64,000 nt of DNA, from contig NZ_KB912877.1 of assembly GCF_000383855.1 (NCBI RefSeq), positions 4,649,226 through 4,713,225 on the forward strand, written 5' to 3'. Of this stretch, positions 8,273 through 15,120 are shown piece after piece (positions within the stretch are counted from its first letter, which is position 1; every line of letters begins with the position of its first letter). The stretch is from Methylobacter marinus A45. Lineage in GTDB: Bacteria > Pseudomonadota > Gammaproteobacteria > Methylococcales > Methylomonadaceae. Both the position numbers and the translations under genes were made by a program. A model generated the notes under the pieces. It was not told the origin of the DNA, searched no databases, and saw only the letters and a program-made list of their open reading frames with translations.

Positions 8273-9187
8273 ATGGAAGAAAAGCTGCTCAATTGGGAAA
8301 AGCGCCCATTCGTTACGGATGCTGATATGACTCCCTATTTGGCTTGTGACCGCAAAACAGGCACTCTTTACGGCAAGAAGGTTCTTGCTGTGCAGATCGC
8401 GAATATTGATTACAAAATTCGATTCAATAAGTCGGCTAGTTCGCGCAAGATGCAGCCACCGCCTAGCTGTGGGCGAATATTCCTTGGGTATCTCGTCATC
8501 CGTAAGCTTGGAACGCCATTGGAGTATGAGACTTGGATGCCGGAAGACGTTTTTGAAGATCTTTATCGTCCGATGAACATCTCAGCCCAACAGGTCAGTC
8601 AATCAGACTGCCGGAAACCGCCGCCGCTTGAGCTGTCCGCCCAGCGCGGCATCCGATTACCTCAATCGTTAGGGCTCGTCATGACGAAGCATGCGCGTGA
8701 AGTTCTTGAGGATTGCAAAGTAGCGGCCGCCGAGATCAAGGATGGCGTGACCGGCAGAGAGTGGCGTATCAAGTGGGTCGCGGCAGTCGCACTATTACGT
8801 GCGGTCGGACATACGTTGCGCAAAGTGGACGCCTCAAGCGACCAGACTATGGAACAGCTGGTTAGCGAAGCATGGGATAAACTCGTTTCAACAAAGCCAG
8901 AGCCTAAGATCTTCTGGCAGTTCATCGAAGATGAGCGAAACAACATACTGAAGGAATACCGGTTGGGTGCCGGGCAGGGTGTTACGATTAGGCCCGGAAC
9001 GTTGCATGTCAATCTCAAGAATGGTGAGCAGTGGTCAGAACCCGGCGAGCCGACGTTGTTCCACTATAAGATGACAAGCGGCCCATATAAGGGCAGAGAT
9101 CAACGCGATGTTTTGAACGAGGCCATTGATTGGTGGGACGCATATCTCTCGAACTTGGAGCGTCGTTATGCCGAAACGCAGCCCTAA
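8273..9187 (+). CDS. Hypothetical cassette protein
   Basis: 304 residues from ATG 8273, placed 7 nt after a strong GGAGG. An upstream TTG in frame at 8240 lies inside the attC site and is unlikely. The family is not recognised. The N-terminal half looks beta-rich (LYGKKVLAVQIANIDYKIRF). Residues about 135-240 are helical with the segment WQFIEDERNNILKEYRLGAG, a Trp-Arg-Asn helix pattern reminiscent of HEPN-like bundles, but no clear R-x4-H motif is present. The stop codon overlaps the next attC, as is usual for cassettes. Confidence 0.7.
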   Translation: MEEKLLNWEKRPFVTDADMTPYLACDRKTGTLYGKKVLAVQIANIDYKIRFNKSASSRKMQPPPSCGRIFLGYLVIRKLGTPLEYETWMPEDVFEDLYRPMNISAQQVSQSDCRKPPPLELSAQRGIRLPQSLGLVMTKHAREVLEDCKVAAAEIKDGVTGREWRIKWVAAVALLRAVGHTLRKVDASSDQTMEQLVSEAWDKLVSTKPEPKIFWQFIEDERNNILKEYRLGAGQGVTIRPGTLHVNLKNGEQWSEPGEPTLFHYKMTSGPYKGRDQRDVLNEAIDWWDAYLSNLERRYAETQP

Positions 9188-9273
9188 CTTCAGGTTGGAG
9201 CGGGGACGCCGGAAAGGCATGCGGCGCTTCGCGGTCGGGATCAGTGGCGCCGCCGCTTAACCAAGCGTTGGGC
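9182..9273 (+). other. attC-like recombination site 2
   Basis: CCCTAAC (9182-9188) and GTTGGGC (9267-9273) are near-complementary outer boxes around an imperfect dyad rich in GGCGCC-type stretches, 92 bp in all. Crossover is predicted at G9267^T9268. This is the clearest attC in the array. Confidence 0.8.
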
Positions 9274-9364
9274 ATAATAATAACGAGATCTATACGAGCG
9301 ACGGAATTAAGAGAATTAATTCTATAAAAAACATGGCAGTATTTCAGGATTTCCATCAAAGGCA

Positions 9365-9422
9365 CATCAAAGGGGGACTCGATTGATTGCGAGTTAAAAA
9401 TCAATCGAGTCCCCCCTTTGAT
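9365..9422. repeat. REP-like palindrome, copy 1
   Basis: A 23-bp left arm starting ATCAAAGGGGGACTCG pairs almost perfectly with a right arm ending CGAGTCCCCCCTTTGAT around an 11-nt AT-rich centre. A second, more degenerate copy lies at 12153-12213. The AAAGGGG...CCCCTTT outer ends and hairpin shape resemble REP/BIME units mobilised by RAYT (Y1) transposases. That assignment is an inference, and no RAYT gene is present here. Confidence 0.7.
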
Positions 9423-9465
9423 CCGAAATCGAGCTAAATAAATACTAATATAGAGAATAATAACT

Positions 9466-9816
9466 ATGGGTTATAGAGACGACTTTTACCAAGCAAGGAA
9501 TATTATTGGTTACACTGGCGATCACATGTATCGGGATAGGGTGACAGTTTATTTTCAATCAGGCGGAGAGTTCGGGCGAATAACTCAATATTATCCAGAC
9601 GATGAATCTAATGTAGGAAGAAATGAGGTAAGATCTTTTCACGATTATAAAATTTATAATAGTCAAACCGATGGTTGTGCTGTTGAATTTTATAATGGCA
9701 AAGTGCAACATGAAAGTCGCAGCCCCTTTGTAGCCGTTAATGGTAATGAGATTTTGAGATTTGAACTTGCTAAATCCATCTTGGCCCATAAAGATATTAA
9801 GCCTAAGTATAAATAA
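9466..9816 (+). CDS. Hypothetical cassette protein
   Basis: 116 residues, charged and soluble, with no recognised family. Aromatic-rich beta-like stretches are visible (RDRVTVYFQSGGEFGRITQY and GCAVEFYNGKVQHESRSP). The start follows an AT-rich leader with only a weak ribosome site (GAGAATAATAACTATG). It follows attC 2 on the + strand, but no complete attC is seen after it, and 80 bp later the - strand antirepressor module begins. Confidence 0.6.
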   Translation: MGYRDDFYQARNIIGYTGDHMYRDRVTVYFQSGGEFGRITQYYPDDESNVGRNEVRSFHDYKIYNSQTDGCAVEFYNGKVQHESRSPFVAVNGNEILRFELAKSILAHKDIKPKYK

Positions 9817-9897
9817 CAATACCTATTCACTGCTTGTTTTGTGCTTGAATAGCACAAAACAAGCATCACTACGAAAACCGGTTAACGCCGGCGCTTA

Positions 9898-10554
9898 TCA
9901 ACGCCCATACCAGTTTCTGCCTGTAATTCGCTCGAGTTCGTGCACGGCCCTCATGCCGGACTGCATCATCATTTCCATGCACGGAATGCTGGTTGTCACA
10001 TGCCATAGATCGGCGCTATGGATGACAACCAAGTCGCTGTTGGGCAGGCCGATGGAATTGATGAAATCGATCAGGTCTTCGCCTTCAAGTCCTCTGCCCC
10101 GCTCTTGGACGGCTTTAACGATCTGGCCTCTGATGTGGTCGTAATGTTCCAGGTTCAATGCGCGGGCTCGGTTTGCGATCGCTGATTTAACCTCTGCGCT
10201 CAGCGGCATTTCGCCTTCCATAGCTTGCGTGCGGGTATATTGATCCAAAATATCCAGCACCCATTTTCTGAATTTCTTGGCGACTTTGGTGCGGGCGAAC
10301 ATGGCTAGAAGATGACAGCCACGAAGTGAAAATATTCTGACCTGCTGCTTGCCGCCGTTAGTGTCCAGCTCGACCAGGGCGGTCATGCTGTCGGTGAATT
10401 CGTCGGCGTTTGACTTATAGATCTTATCTATCGAAATACGGCCTTTCACATAACCCAAGGCGTCCCCGATCTGGGGTCCCCTTAACCAAGGCTGTCCAGC
10501 GTGATCAATAACGTCAAATTGAATATTATGAAATGATAATGATAATGCGGTCAT
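9898..10554 (-). CDS. BRO-N family phage antirepressor
   Basis: 218 residues. Residues 5-105 match the Bro-N domain (FDVIDHAGQPWLRGPQIGDA, KIYKSNADEFTDSM, RIFSLRGCHLLAMFARTKVA and KFRKWVLDIL). The C-terminal half is helical and unassigned. Such proteins inactivate CI-type repressors or set prophage induction state. The gene lies downstream of a c4-like antisense RNA and an Ash-type small frame, the arrangement known from phage P1/P7 ant and P4-like immunity regions. This makes translational or antisense-RNA control likely. Confidence 0.85.
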   Translation of the reverse strand: MTALSLSFHNIQFDVIDHAGQPWLRGPQIGDALGYVKGRISIDKIYKSNADEFTDSMTALVELDTNGGKQQVRIFSLRGCHLLAMFARTKVAKKFRKWVLDILDQYTRTQAMEGEMPLSAEVKSAIANRARALNLEHYDHIRGQIVKAVQERGRGLEGEDLIDFINSIGLPNSDLVVIHSADLWHVTTSIPCMEMMMQSGMRAVHELERITGRNWYGR

Positions 10555-10584
10555 GATGGGCTCCAGAGATAATAAATGATGTTA

Positions 10585-10616
10585 CTCGGCACCATGAGGC
10601 CAATCATGGTGCCGAG
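10585..10616 (-). promoter_or_regulatory. Hairpin with loop complementary to the c4-like RNA (site b)
   Basis: A perfect 13-bp stem (CTCGGCACCATGA / TCATGGTGCCGAG) has loop TTGGCC on the - strand, 31 nt before the antirepressor start. The loop with its flanking bases, ATTGGCCT, is complementary to AGGCCAA in the c4-like RNA. It is the probable regulatory target near the antirepressor ribosome site. Confidence 0.7.
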
Positions 10617-10680
10617 ACTGAGCAGGTTGGCCTACCGGCTCTCTGGAACCGGCCACCCCGAAGGGTGCCCACTCAGCCCC
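10614..10680 (-). ncRNA. c4-type antisense RNA
   Basis: 67 nt on the - strand fold as a three-way junction. The closing stem GGGGCUGAG/CUCAGUCUC has 9 pairs including G-U, then come a CACCC-UUCG-GGGUG hairpin and a CCGG...CCGG hairpin. The segment AGGCCAA after the last hairpin stays unpaired. It is complementary to the loops of hairpins at 10585-10616 and 10749-10764. This is the layout of the c4 RNA that represses the P1/P7 antirepressor. The call is from structure and complementarity, without a covariance search. Confidence 0.75.
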
Positions 10681-10814
10681 GACATTACAATGAGACTGAA
10701 TTTTGCGCATAAAAAAACCGCGAAATGCGGTTTTCGCCAGAGAATTCCCGGGAGGCCAATCCCGTGCCGCCATTGTGGGCGACGCTTGAAGCATAGCTTG
10801 GATATGTCTGGCAT
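10632..10814 (-). CDS. Ash-family small phage protein (overlaps c4-like RNA)
   Basis: A 60-codon frame ends with FSLIVMSGLSGHPSGWPVPESR-like sequence (seen as SGLSGHPSGWPVP), matching the conserved end of Ash family proteins found upstream of prophage antirepressors and in P4. The frame runs through the terminator hairpin and the c4-like RNA. The peptide conservation may therefore partly reflect RNA conservation. Whether it is translated is uncertain. Confidence 0.5.
   Translation of the reverse strand: MPDISKLCFKRRPQWRHGIGLPGILWRKPHFAVFLCAKFSLIVMSGLSGHPSGWPVPESR
10711..10734 (-). terminator. Intrinsic terminator in antirepressor leader
   Basis: On the - strand AAAACCGCATTTCGCGGTTTTTTT forms a short stem (ACCGC/GCGGT) followed by seven T. 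It lies between complementary hairpin a (10749-10764) and the c4-like RNA. Premature termination here may be part of the antisense control. Confidence 0.7.
10749..10764 (-). promoter_or_regulatory. Hairpin with loop complementary to the c4-like RNA (site a)
   Basis: The stem CGGGA/TCCCG carries the loop TTGGCC, the same loop as the hairpin at 10585-10616. Two sites with identical ATTGGCCT flank the c4-like RNA, as with the paired a/b target boxes of P1 c4. Confidence 0.6.
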
Positions 10815-10993
10815 GTCAATGGCAAGTAAAATCAGGTGAGAGCAAAATCAGATTAAGCTGTATCAATTTTCTCATTTATTCCTGTCTTGAGGAATGGGCA
10901 TAAATACCCATAATTGCCATGCAAATTTATGGTAATTACCGCCTTACCTGCATTCTAGCCACCCCACCCTGGCTCTATCTTTTTCTTAATCGC

Positions 10994-11245
10994 CAGCTTA
11001 ATGTCGCGCTACAGATTGAGCTAATATATAATTATAGAAAAACCCTTAGCCCACTATCTAGAATCTGATGATCAAGGGCAATAAGATCATTGACTGGTTT
11101 TTGGTTGAACGTCGCATTTATTGCCACGATCTGGGGCATTGAGTTCAGGGATAACCATAAAATCAATTAATTACTAATAGACAACTGGAGTTATACGACA
11201 TATGCATCAGGTTATTGGACATTTAATGTCGTATACATCACGTTA
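10994..11245. repeat. 252-bp direct repeat, copy 2
   Basis: Second copy of the segment at 7480-7731. It ends in ATCACG^TTA and again directly precedes a cassette (GTTAGGACTC...). The flank on the left side differs between copies. The region 10815-11290 holds no gene apart from this repeat. Confidence 0.75.
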
Positions 11246-11291
11246 GGACTCTAATTCTTTACCAAGCAATAATGACAAAGGAGACAACGAA

Positions 11292-11576
11292 ATGGCACTG
11301 ATGTCAAAAGGCGATCTTCAATACAGCGACTATAGCTGGACGGCATACGGCAGCGACAACCCGAAGGTTACCAGTGAACCTGACAGCACATTGTTCAACC
11401 GCAAAGAGGGTTACGAGGTGCTTTATCTCATCAACAAGTTCGCCGAGAAGCACGAATTGAAGCAGAAATCATCCGGTCAAAAGGCAGAAAGGATGTTACA
11501 CGACCATTTGCCTAGCGATGTTCGAAGCCAACAGAACGTAATGGCTTGGTTAGCTAACAATTGGAAGCAGCATTAG
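11292..11576 (+). CDS. Hypothetical cassette protein
   Basis: 94 residues, soluble, not recognised. The start follows AAAGGAGACAACGAAATG, a strong ribosome site. The C-terminal two thirds looks helical (EVLYLINKFAEKHELKQ and NVMAWLANNWKQH). The cassette begins with GTTAGGACTC and ends with AGTCCTAAC, an exact complementary pair over nine bases, so its ends fit a circular cassette intermediate. Confidence 0.7.
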   Translation: MALMSKGDLQYSDYSWTAYGSDNPKVTSEPDSTLFNRKEGYEVLYLINKFAEKHELKQKSSGQKAERMLHDHLPSDVRSQQNVMAWLANNWKQH

Positions 11577-11681
11577 TCCTAACGCCCGACTCCAAGAGAC
11601 CTGCAAGAGCGGCGCGAATTATGAGTTTCATTTTTAGTTTCAGTGGGCCGTTCTTGCGGTCGCCTGAGCAAGGCGTTAGGC
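11577..11681 (+). other. attC-like recombination site 3
   Basis: TCCTAAC (11577-11583) and GTTAGGC (11675-11681) bound an imperfect dyad of 105 bp. GAGCAAGGCGTTAGGC is a canonical attC right end. Crossover is predicted at G11675^T11676. Confidence 0.75.
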
Positions 11682-11715
11682 AATATCAATCATTGTTTAG
11701 AGGAGAATAAGAACT

Positions 11716-12132
11716 ATGTGGCCTCGCAATCTCTACACAGGTCCCGGTGGCGGACTTTATACGGGTCCTGGCGGTGGAATGTACACAGGTCCAGACGGTG
11801 GCGCTTATACCGGACCTAACGGAGGCATGTACACCGGTCCCGGCGGAGGTATGTATACAGGGCCAGGAGGCGGACTTTACACTGGGGCAGGGGGTGGACT
11901 CTATACGGGTCCAGGTGGCGGTGCCTATACCGGCCCAGGAGGCGGATTATATACCGGACCTGGTGGTGGTCTTTACACTGGCCCCGGAGGTGGGATGTGT
12001 ACCAGTTCTGATAATCCCGGATACATGAGCAACATTCCTCCGTGGCGAGTATTTGCAAAATATTTGTTTGAAATGGGAATGAGGGATGAAGCGGAGTTCA
12101 TCTTCTCACAACTTGCAAGCATTGGAGCGTAG
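11716..12132 (+). CDS. YTGPGGG tandem-repeat cassette protein
   Basis: 138 residues. After MWPRN there are eleven octapeptide repeats of the form [LMA]YTGPGGG, with single changes such as PDGG, PNGG and GAGGG, and a degenerate twelfth (MCTSSDNP). A 40-residue non-repetitive tail follows (PWRVFAKYLFEMGMRDEAEF). The DNA repeats are 24 bp but differ at synonymous positions, so selection acts on the peptide. There is no signal peptide. The function is unknown. The cassette starts at a good GTTAGGC site, but its own end looks truncated: only GTTAGGC at 12134-12140 remains. Confidence 0.75.
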   Translation: MWPRNLYTGPGGGLYTGPGGGMYTGPDGGAYTGPNGGMYTGPGGGMYTGPGGGLYTGAGGGLYTGPGGGAYTGPGGGLYTGPGGGLYTGPGGGMCTSSDNPGYMSNIPPWRVFAKYLFEMGMRDEAEFIFSQLASIGA

Positions 12133-12152
12133 TGTTAGGCATTCGTCAGAGA

Positions 12153-12213
12153 AATCAAAGGGGTTAGACAAGATTGATCGTGAGTTAAAAATCAATCGAG
12201 TCTGCCCCTTTGT
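12153..12213. repeat. REP-like palindrome, copy 2 (degenerate)
   Basis: Same element as 9365-9422. The right arm (ATCAATCGAGTCTGCCCCTTTG) is conserved, while the left arm has several changes that weaken the stem. It separates the cassette array from the MBL operon. Confidence 0.65.
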
Positions 12214-12302
12214 TCACATTAGATTTTTGCCCAGAGACGGAGGTAGTAGTAGAATGAAACGTTTGATATGTTGCAAATAAAATTTATGGCATTTAAACGA
12301 CT

Positions 12303-12998
12303 ATGAATCATTGGGAAATCCTCAACGAGGAAGCGAGCATCGTTTTAGTTGGCAACATGAACCCTAAGATATTTCATCCAGAATGGTTCATTCGCAAAGA
12401 AATTGTTGCAGAATGGGACTATAGTAAGGATGAAATAATTAGTTTGCCAGATATGTCCCAAATGGATGTGCTAAATGGATGCAAGATATCAGTATTATTA
12501 AATAAGTTCTCAATGCGCTCGTCTCTAGAAAGTGAATATCTTTCTATGAGAGATTTGGTGATTCATACATTTTCCTTATTGAGCGAAACCCCGATATTGC
12601 AGATGGGCATGAACTTTAGATCTATCATTAAGATAGCTAATGAAGATAAATGGATGCATTTCGGCAGCGTACTAGCGCCTCAAAAATATTGGAAACAAGC
12701 TGCAAATTTCATAGATATGCTTGATGAAGATAGCCAAAAAGAGCTTGGTCTTTGGGAATTGGCCATGAATTTACCTAGGCCAGACAATTTAGAAGGATAC
12801 GTTCGACCTAAAATAGCTGTATTTCCTCAAGCTGGGCCCTATACATTAGAGTTTAACATTAATAATCATGTTGAAATTACGGATGCAAGTGCGGCTACGA
12901 TGATCGAAATACTAAAAGAGAATTGGGATAAATCTCTGGATTTAGCAAAAGAACTAACAAACAATATTATGGAATCACAATTAGGTGGTGTGAAATGA
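12303..12998 (+). CDS. Unknown protein, first gene of MBL three-gene operon
   Basis: 231 residues. The segments ASIVLVGNMNPKIFHPEWFI, LRD-type LSMRDLVIHTFSLLSETPIL and GMNFRSIIKIANEDKWMHFG resemble an uncharacterised family of about 230 residues that occurs with a small barrel-like protein and an MBL hydrolase. No catalytic motif or membrane segment is seen. Its stop overlaps the next start by 4 bp. AT-rich codon use differs from the phage core. A defence role is plausible from context only. Confidence 0.65.
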   Translation: MNHWEILNEEASIVLVGNMNPKIFHPEWFIRKEIVAEWDYSKDEIISLPDMSQMDVLNGCKISVLLNKFSMRSSLESEYLSMRDLVIHTFSLLSETPILQMGMNFRSIIKIANEDKWMHFGSVLAPQKYWKQAANFIDMLDEDSQKELGLWELAMNLPRPDNLEGYVRPKIAVFPQAGPYTLEFNINNHVEITDASAATMIEILKENWDKSLDLAKELTNNIMESQLGGVK

Positions 12999-13507
12999 GT
13001 ACGGCTATAGCTATCTCGCCAATGGAGAATACTGCGAATATTCAAGAATATGCTCATGAATATGGAGAAAACAAGTATAGATATGGAAAAACTGGCACTG
13101 ACTTTTTGTCCACTAAAGAACCTGAGATTCGTCCATGTAGTCCTAAATTTCTTACCCCAGTTCTTGATCTTAATCGACCAAGGGAAGATATTAAGCAACG
13201 ATGGAGCGGCAAAGTTATAAGTGCGACTGATCAGGAGCTTACCGTACGATTGGAAGATTTAACAAATCGTGATAATCCTGATGAACTTATAGTCTTATCT
13301 AGAGATGAAATTGATGATAAGGATCAATCTCTGGTCAAACCAGGTGCGCTATTCTATTGGTATATAGGTTATAGACAAGGATTTAAATACAGTAAAGAGA
13401 GAATTTCAATTATTCGTTTTCGTCGCTTGCCATCTTGGACGACTAAAGAGATTCAAGAATCTGAAAAATTGGCTGAGGAGTACGCTAATTTTTTTCTCAC
13501 CGATTAA
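12995..13507 (+). CDS. Unknown protein, second gene of MBL three-gene operon
   Basis: 170 residues. Residues about 68-125 (WSGKVISATDQELTVRLEDL, then VLSRDEI and GALFYWYIGYR) look like a small beta barrel. A conserved-looking C-terminal GFKYSKERISIIRFRRLP follows. There is no signal or membrane segment. It is coupled to the first gene by ATGA overlap and overlaps the start of the MBL gene by about 20 bp. Confidence 0.65.
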   Translation: MSTAIAISPMENTANIQEYAHEYGENKYRYGKTGTDFLSTKEPEIRPCSPKFLTPVLDLNRPREDIKQRWSGKVISATDQELTVRLEDLTNRDNPDELIVLSRDEIDDKDQSLVKPGALFYWYIGYRQGFKYSKERISIIRFRRLPSWTTKEIQESEKLAEEYANFFLTD

Positions 13508-14591
13508 TTGTACTTCGCCCAATGCGGATATTGCTGAAATATCTCTTTTTGGTCCAGGTATTGGTGAATGCGTTGTTCTTCATTTTGGACAAGGCAAATG
13601 GTTTGTTATTGACAGCTGTCTTTGCCCTAGAAGCAAACAACCAATAGCACTCGAATATTTGTGCTCCATTGGCGTTGATGTGAGTCAACAAGTTGTTGGT
13701 ATTCTCATAACACATTGGCATCTGGATCATATTGAGGGTGCATCAAAGTTATTGAAGGCTTGTTCAAATGCAAAATTGTATTTATCAGGCGCTCTATTCA
13801 CTAGAGAAGCTCTACAGATAGCAAGTTTGTATAAGAAAGATGTTTTTGCCGAGACAGATAAAGATATTCGTGAATTCGGCGAAATTATTCAATTTCTTCA
13901 TGAAACAGAAGACAGAAACCGCATAGTGCCAGTTAAAACAAGGCATACTTTCTTTGACTATAGAGAAACCATTCCAACTCGCTTGATTGCCCTTTCCCCT
14001 AGCGATGTCGCAGTAACCCAGTCAATTTCTAAATTAGCTCAATTTGCAAAAAAGCCAGGTGATCAACGTATCCGGACTGTTGTTCCCGAAAGTGAAAATC
14101 TTAATGCTGTAGCAGTTCATTTTTCTTTTGGGAGTTTTTCAGCATTAGTAGGTTCCGATTTGGAAGAAACGGGCAATGTGCAAACAGGTTGGTCTGCTAT
14201 TTTTGAAGATAATATTATCAATGAATTGAGTTTATCTGCTTCTTCGCTATTTAAAGTTCCTCACCACGGCAGCGAAACAGGACATCATGATAGAATTTGG
14301 GAAGATTTATTAATAGAAAAACCGCTCTCAATGACAACACCATTTTCGCGTTGTGATTTACCAACACCAAAAAATATTGAGAGGCTGAAGCAATTATCTT
14401 CAAATTTGTTAATTGCCCGTGATCCACGAGCAAGAAACAGAATTAAACGAGACAACATGGTGGAGCGGGAGTTACGATCTATAGCGATAGCAAGAAAAAG
14501 CATAAACGATAAAATGGGACATATCCGAGTGCGTGTTTCGGATAAGGGAGCGTTTGATATTTCGGTAAATCAAAATGTCGTTAAATTTTAA
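13488..14591 (+). CDS. MBL-fold metallo-hydrolase with probable ATT start
   Basis: The MBL fold begins with EISLFGPGIGECVVLHFGQG, well upstream of the first ATG (13659). That ATG lies inside the domain just before the metal motif THWHLDH (about 13710-13730). The only initiation signal in frame is ATT at 13488, 7 nt after GAGGAG; ATT at 13503 is an alternative. The start is otherwise coupled to the stop of gene 2. A later KVPHHGSETGHHD motif gives further metal ligands, as in ComEC/Rec2-like and defence-associated hydrolases. About 367 residues. The substrate is unknown. Confidence 0.75.
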   Translation: MFFSPINCTSPNADIAEISLFGPGIGECVVLHFGQGKWFVIDSCLCPRSKQPIALEYLCSIGVDVSQQVVGILITHWHLDHIEGASKLLKACSNAKLYLSGALFTREALQIASLYKKDVFAETDKDIREFGEIIQFLHETEDRNRIVPVKTRHTFFDYRETIPTRLIALSPSDVAVTQSISKLAQFAKKPGDQRIRTVVPESENLNAVAVHFSFGSFSALVGSDLEETGNVQTGWSAIFEDNIINELSLSASSLFKVPHHGSETGHHDRIWEDLLIEKPLSMTTPFSRCDLPTPKNIERLKQLSSNLLIARDPRARNRIKRDNMVERELRSIAIARKSINDKMGHIRVRVSDKGAFDISVNQNVVKF

Positions 14592-14641
14592 GGATATCCT
14601 GAATGGGCATCTTCCCCTAGGAAAACGAATGGCGTTGTTTG

Positions 14642-15022
14642 TTACGGAAGACCTCTACAATGGCATAGTCGCAAGAATTTGTAGAGATATCCCCGGCGAT
14701 CACGGTAATTCATCTCCGTGATCGCCAGTAAGCTAACTCGCCGCTCAAGCGGACGCAAGAAAGGAGCTGCACATATGCAGATGCGGATTTTGGCATCGTT
14801 TAACGCGACCAGTTCTTCCAATTCATCAGATACTCGCCCAGTGCGCCGTGCGGCTACAAGCCGAGAGGCAGCGTTGATGAAATCTGTATAAGCCTTAAGC
14901 CGCATTTCAACCAGCCCAGCATGACGTTTTCGTGTAATCGAAAAAAAGTGGCTAAGAATTGCAACTAGTAATGCGCTTAGAAGAGAAAGGGTTGAAGCAA
15001 TAGCGACTGCAGTGACTGACAT
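14642..15022 (-). CDS. Small membrane-anchored helical protein (cassette-like)
   Basis: 126 residues from the chosen ATG, opening with a hydrophobic segment (about 3-28) followed by RKRHAGLVEMRLKAYTDFINA. This layout of an N-terminal anchor and cytoplasmic helical bundle is common among integron cassette proteins. The frame extends to 15118, but the extra 32 residues look like translated intergenic sequence. No good ribosome site precedes either start. Confidence 0.5.
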   Translation of the reverse strand: MSVTAVAIASTLSLLSALLVAILSHFFSITRKRHAGLVEMRLKAYTDFINAASRLVAARRTGRVSDELEELVALNDAKIRICICAAPFLRPLERRVSLLAITEMNYRDRRGYLYKFLRLCHCRGLP

Positions 15023-15120
15023 AAAGGAAACAAGTGTTATTATTGTTTTAGTTGTAGTAGGGCCGTAGGCTGGGTTGGAGCATCGCGGGAACCCAGCAGA
15101 TTGCGGGCAAAAGGCCATGT

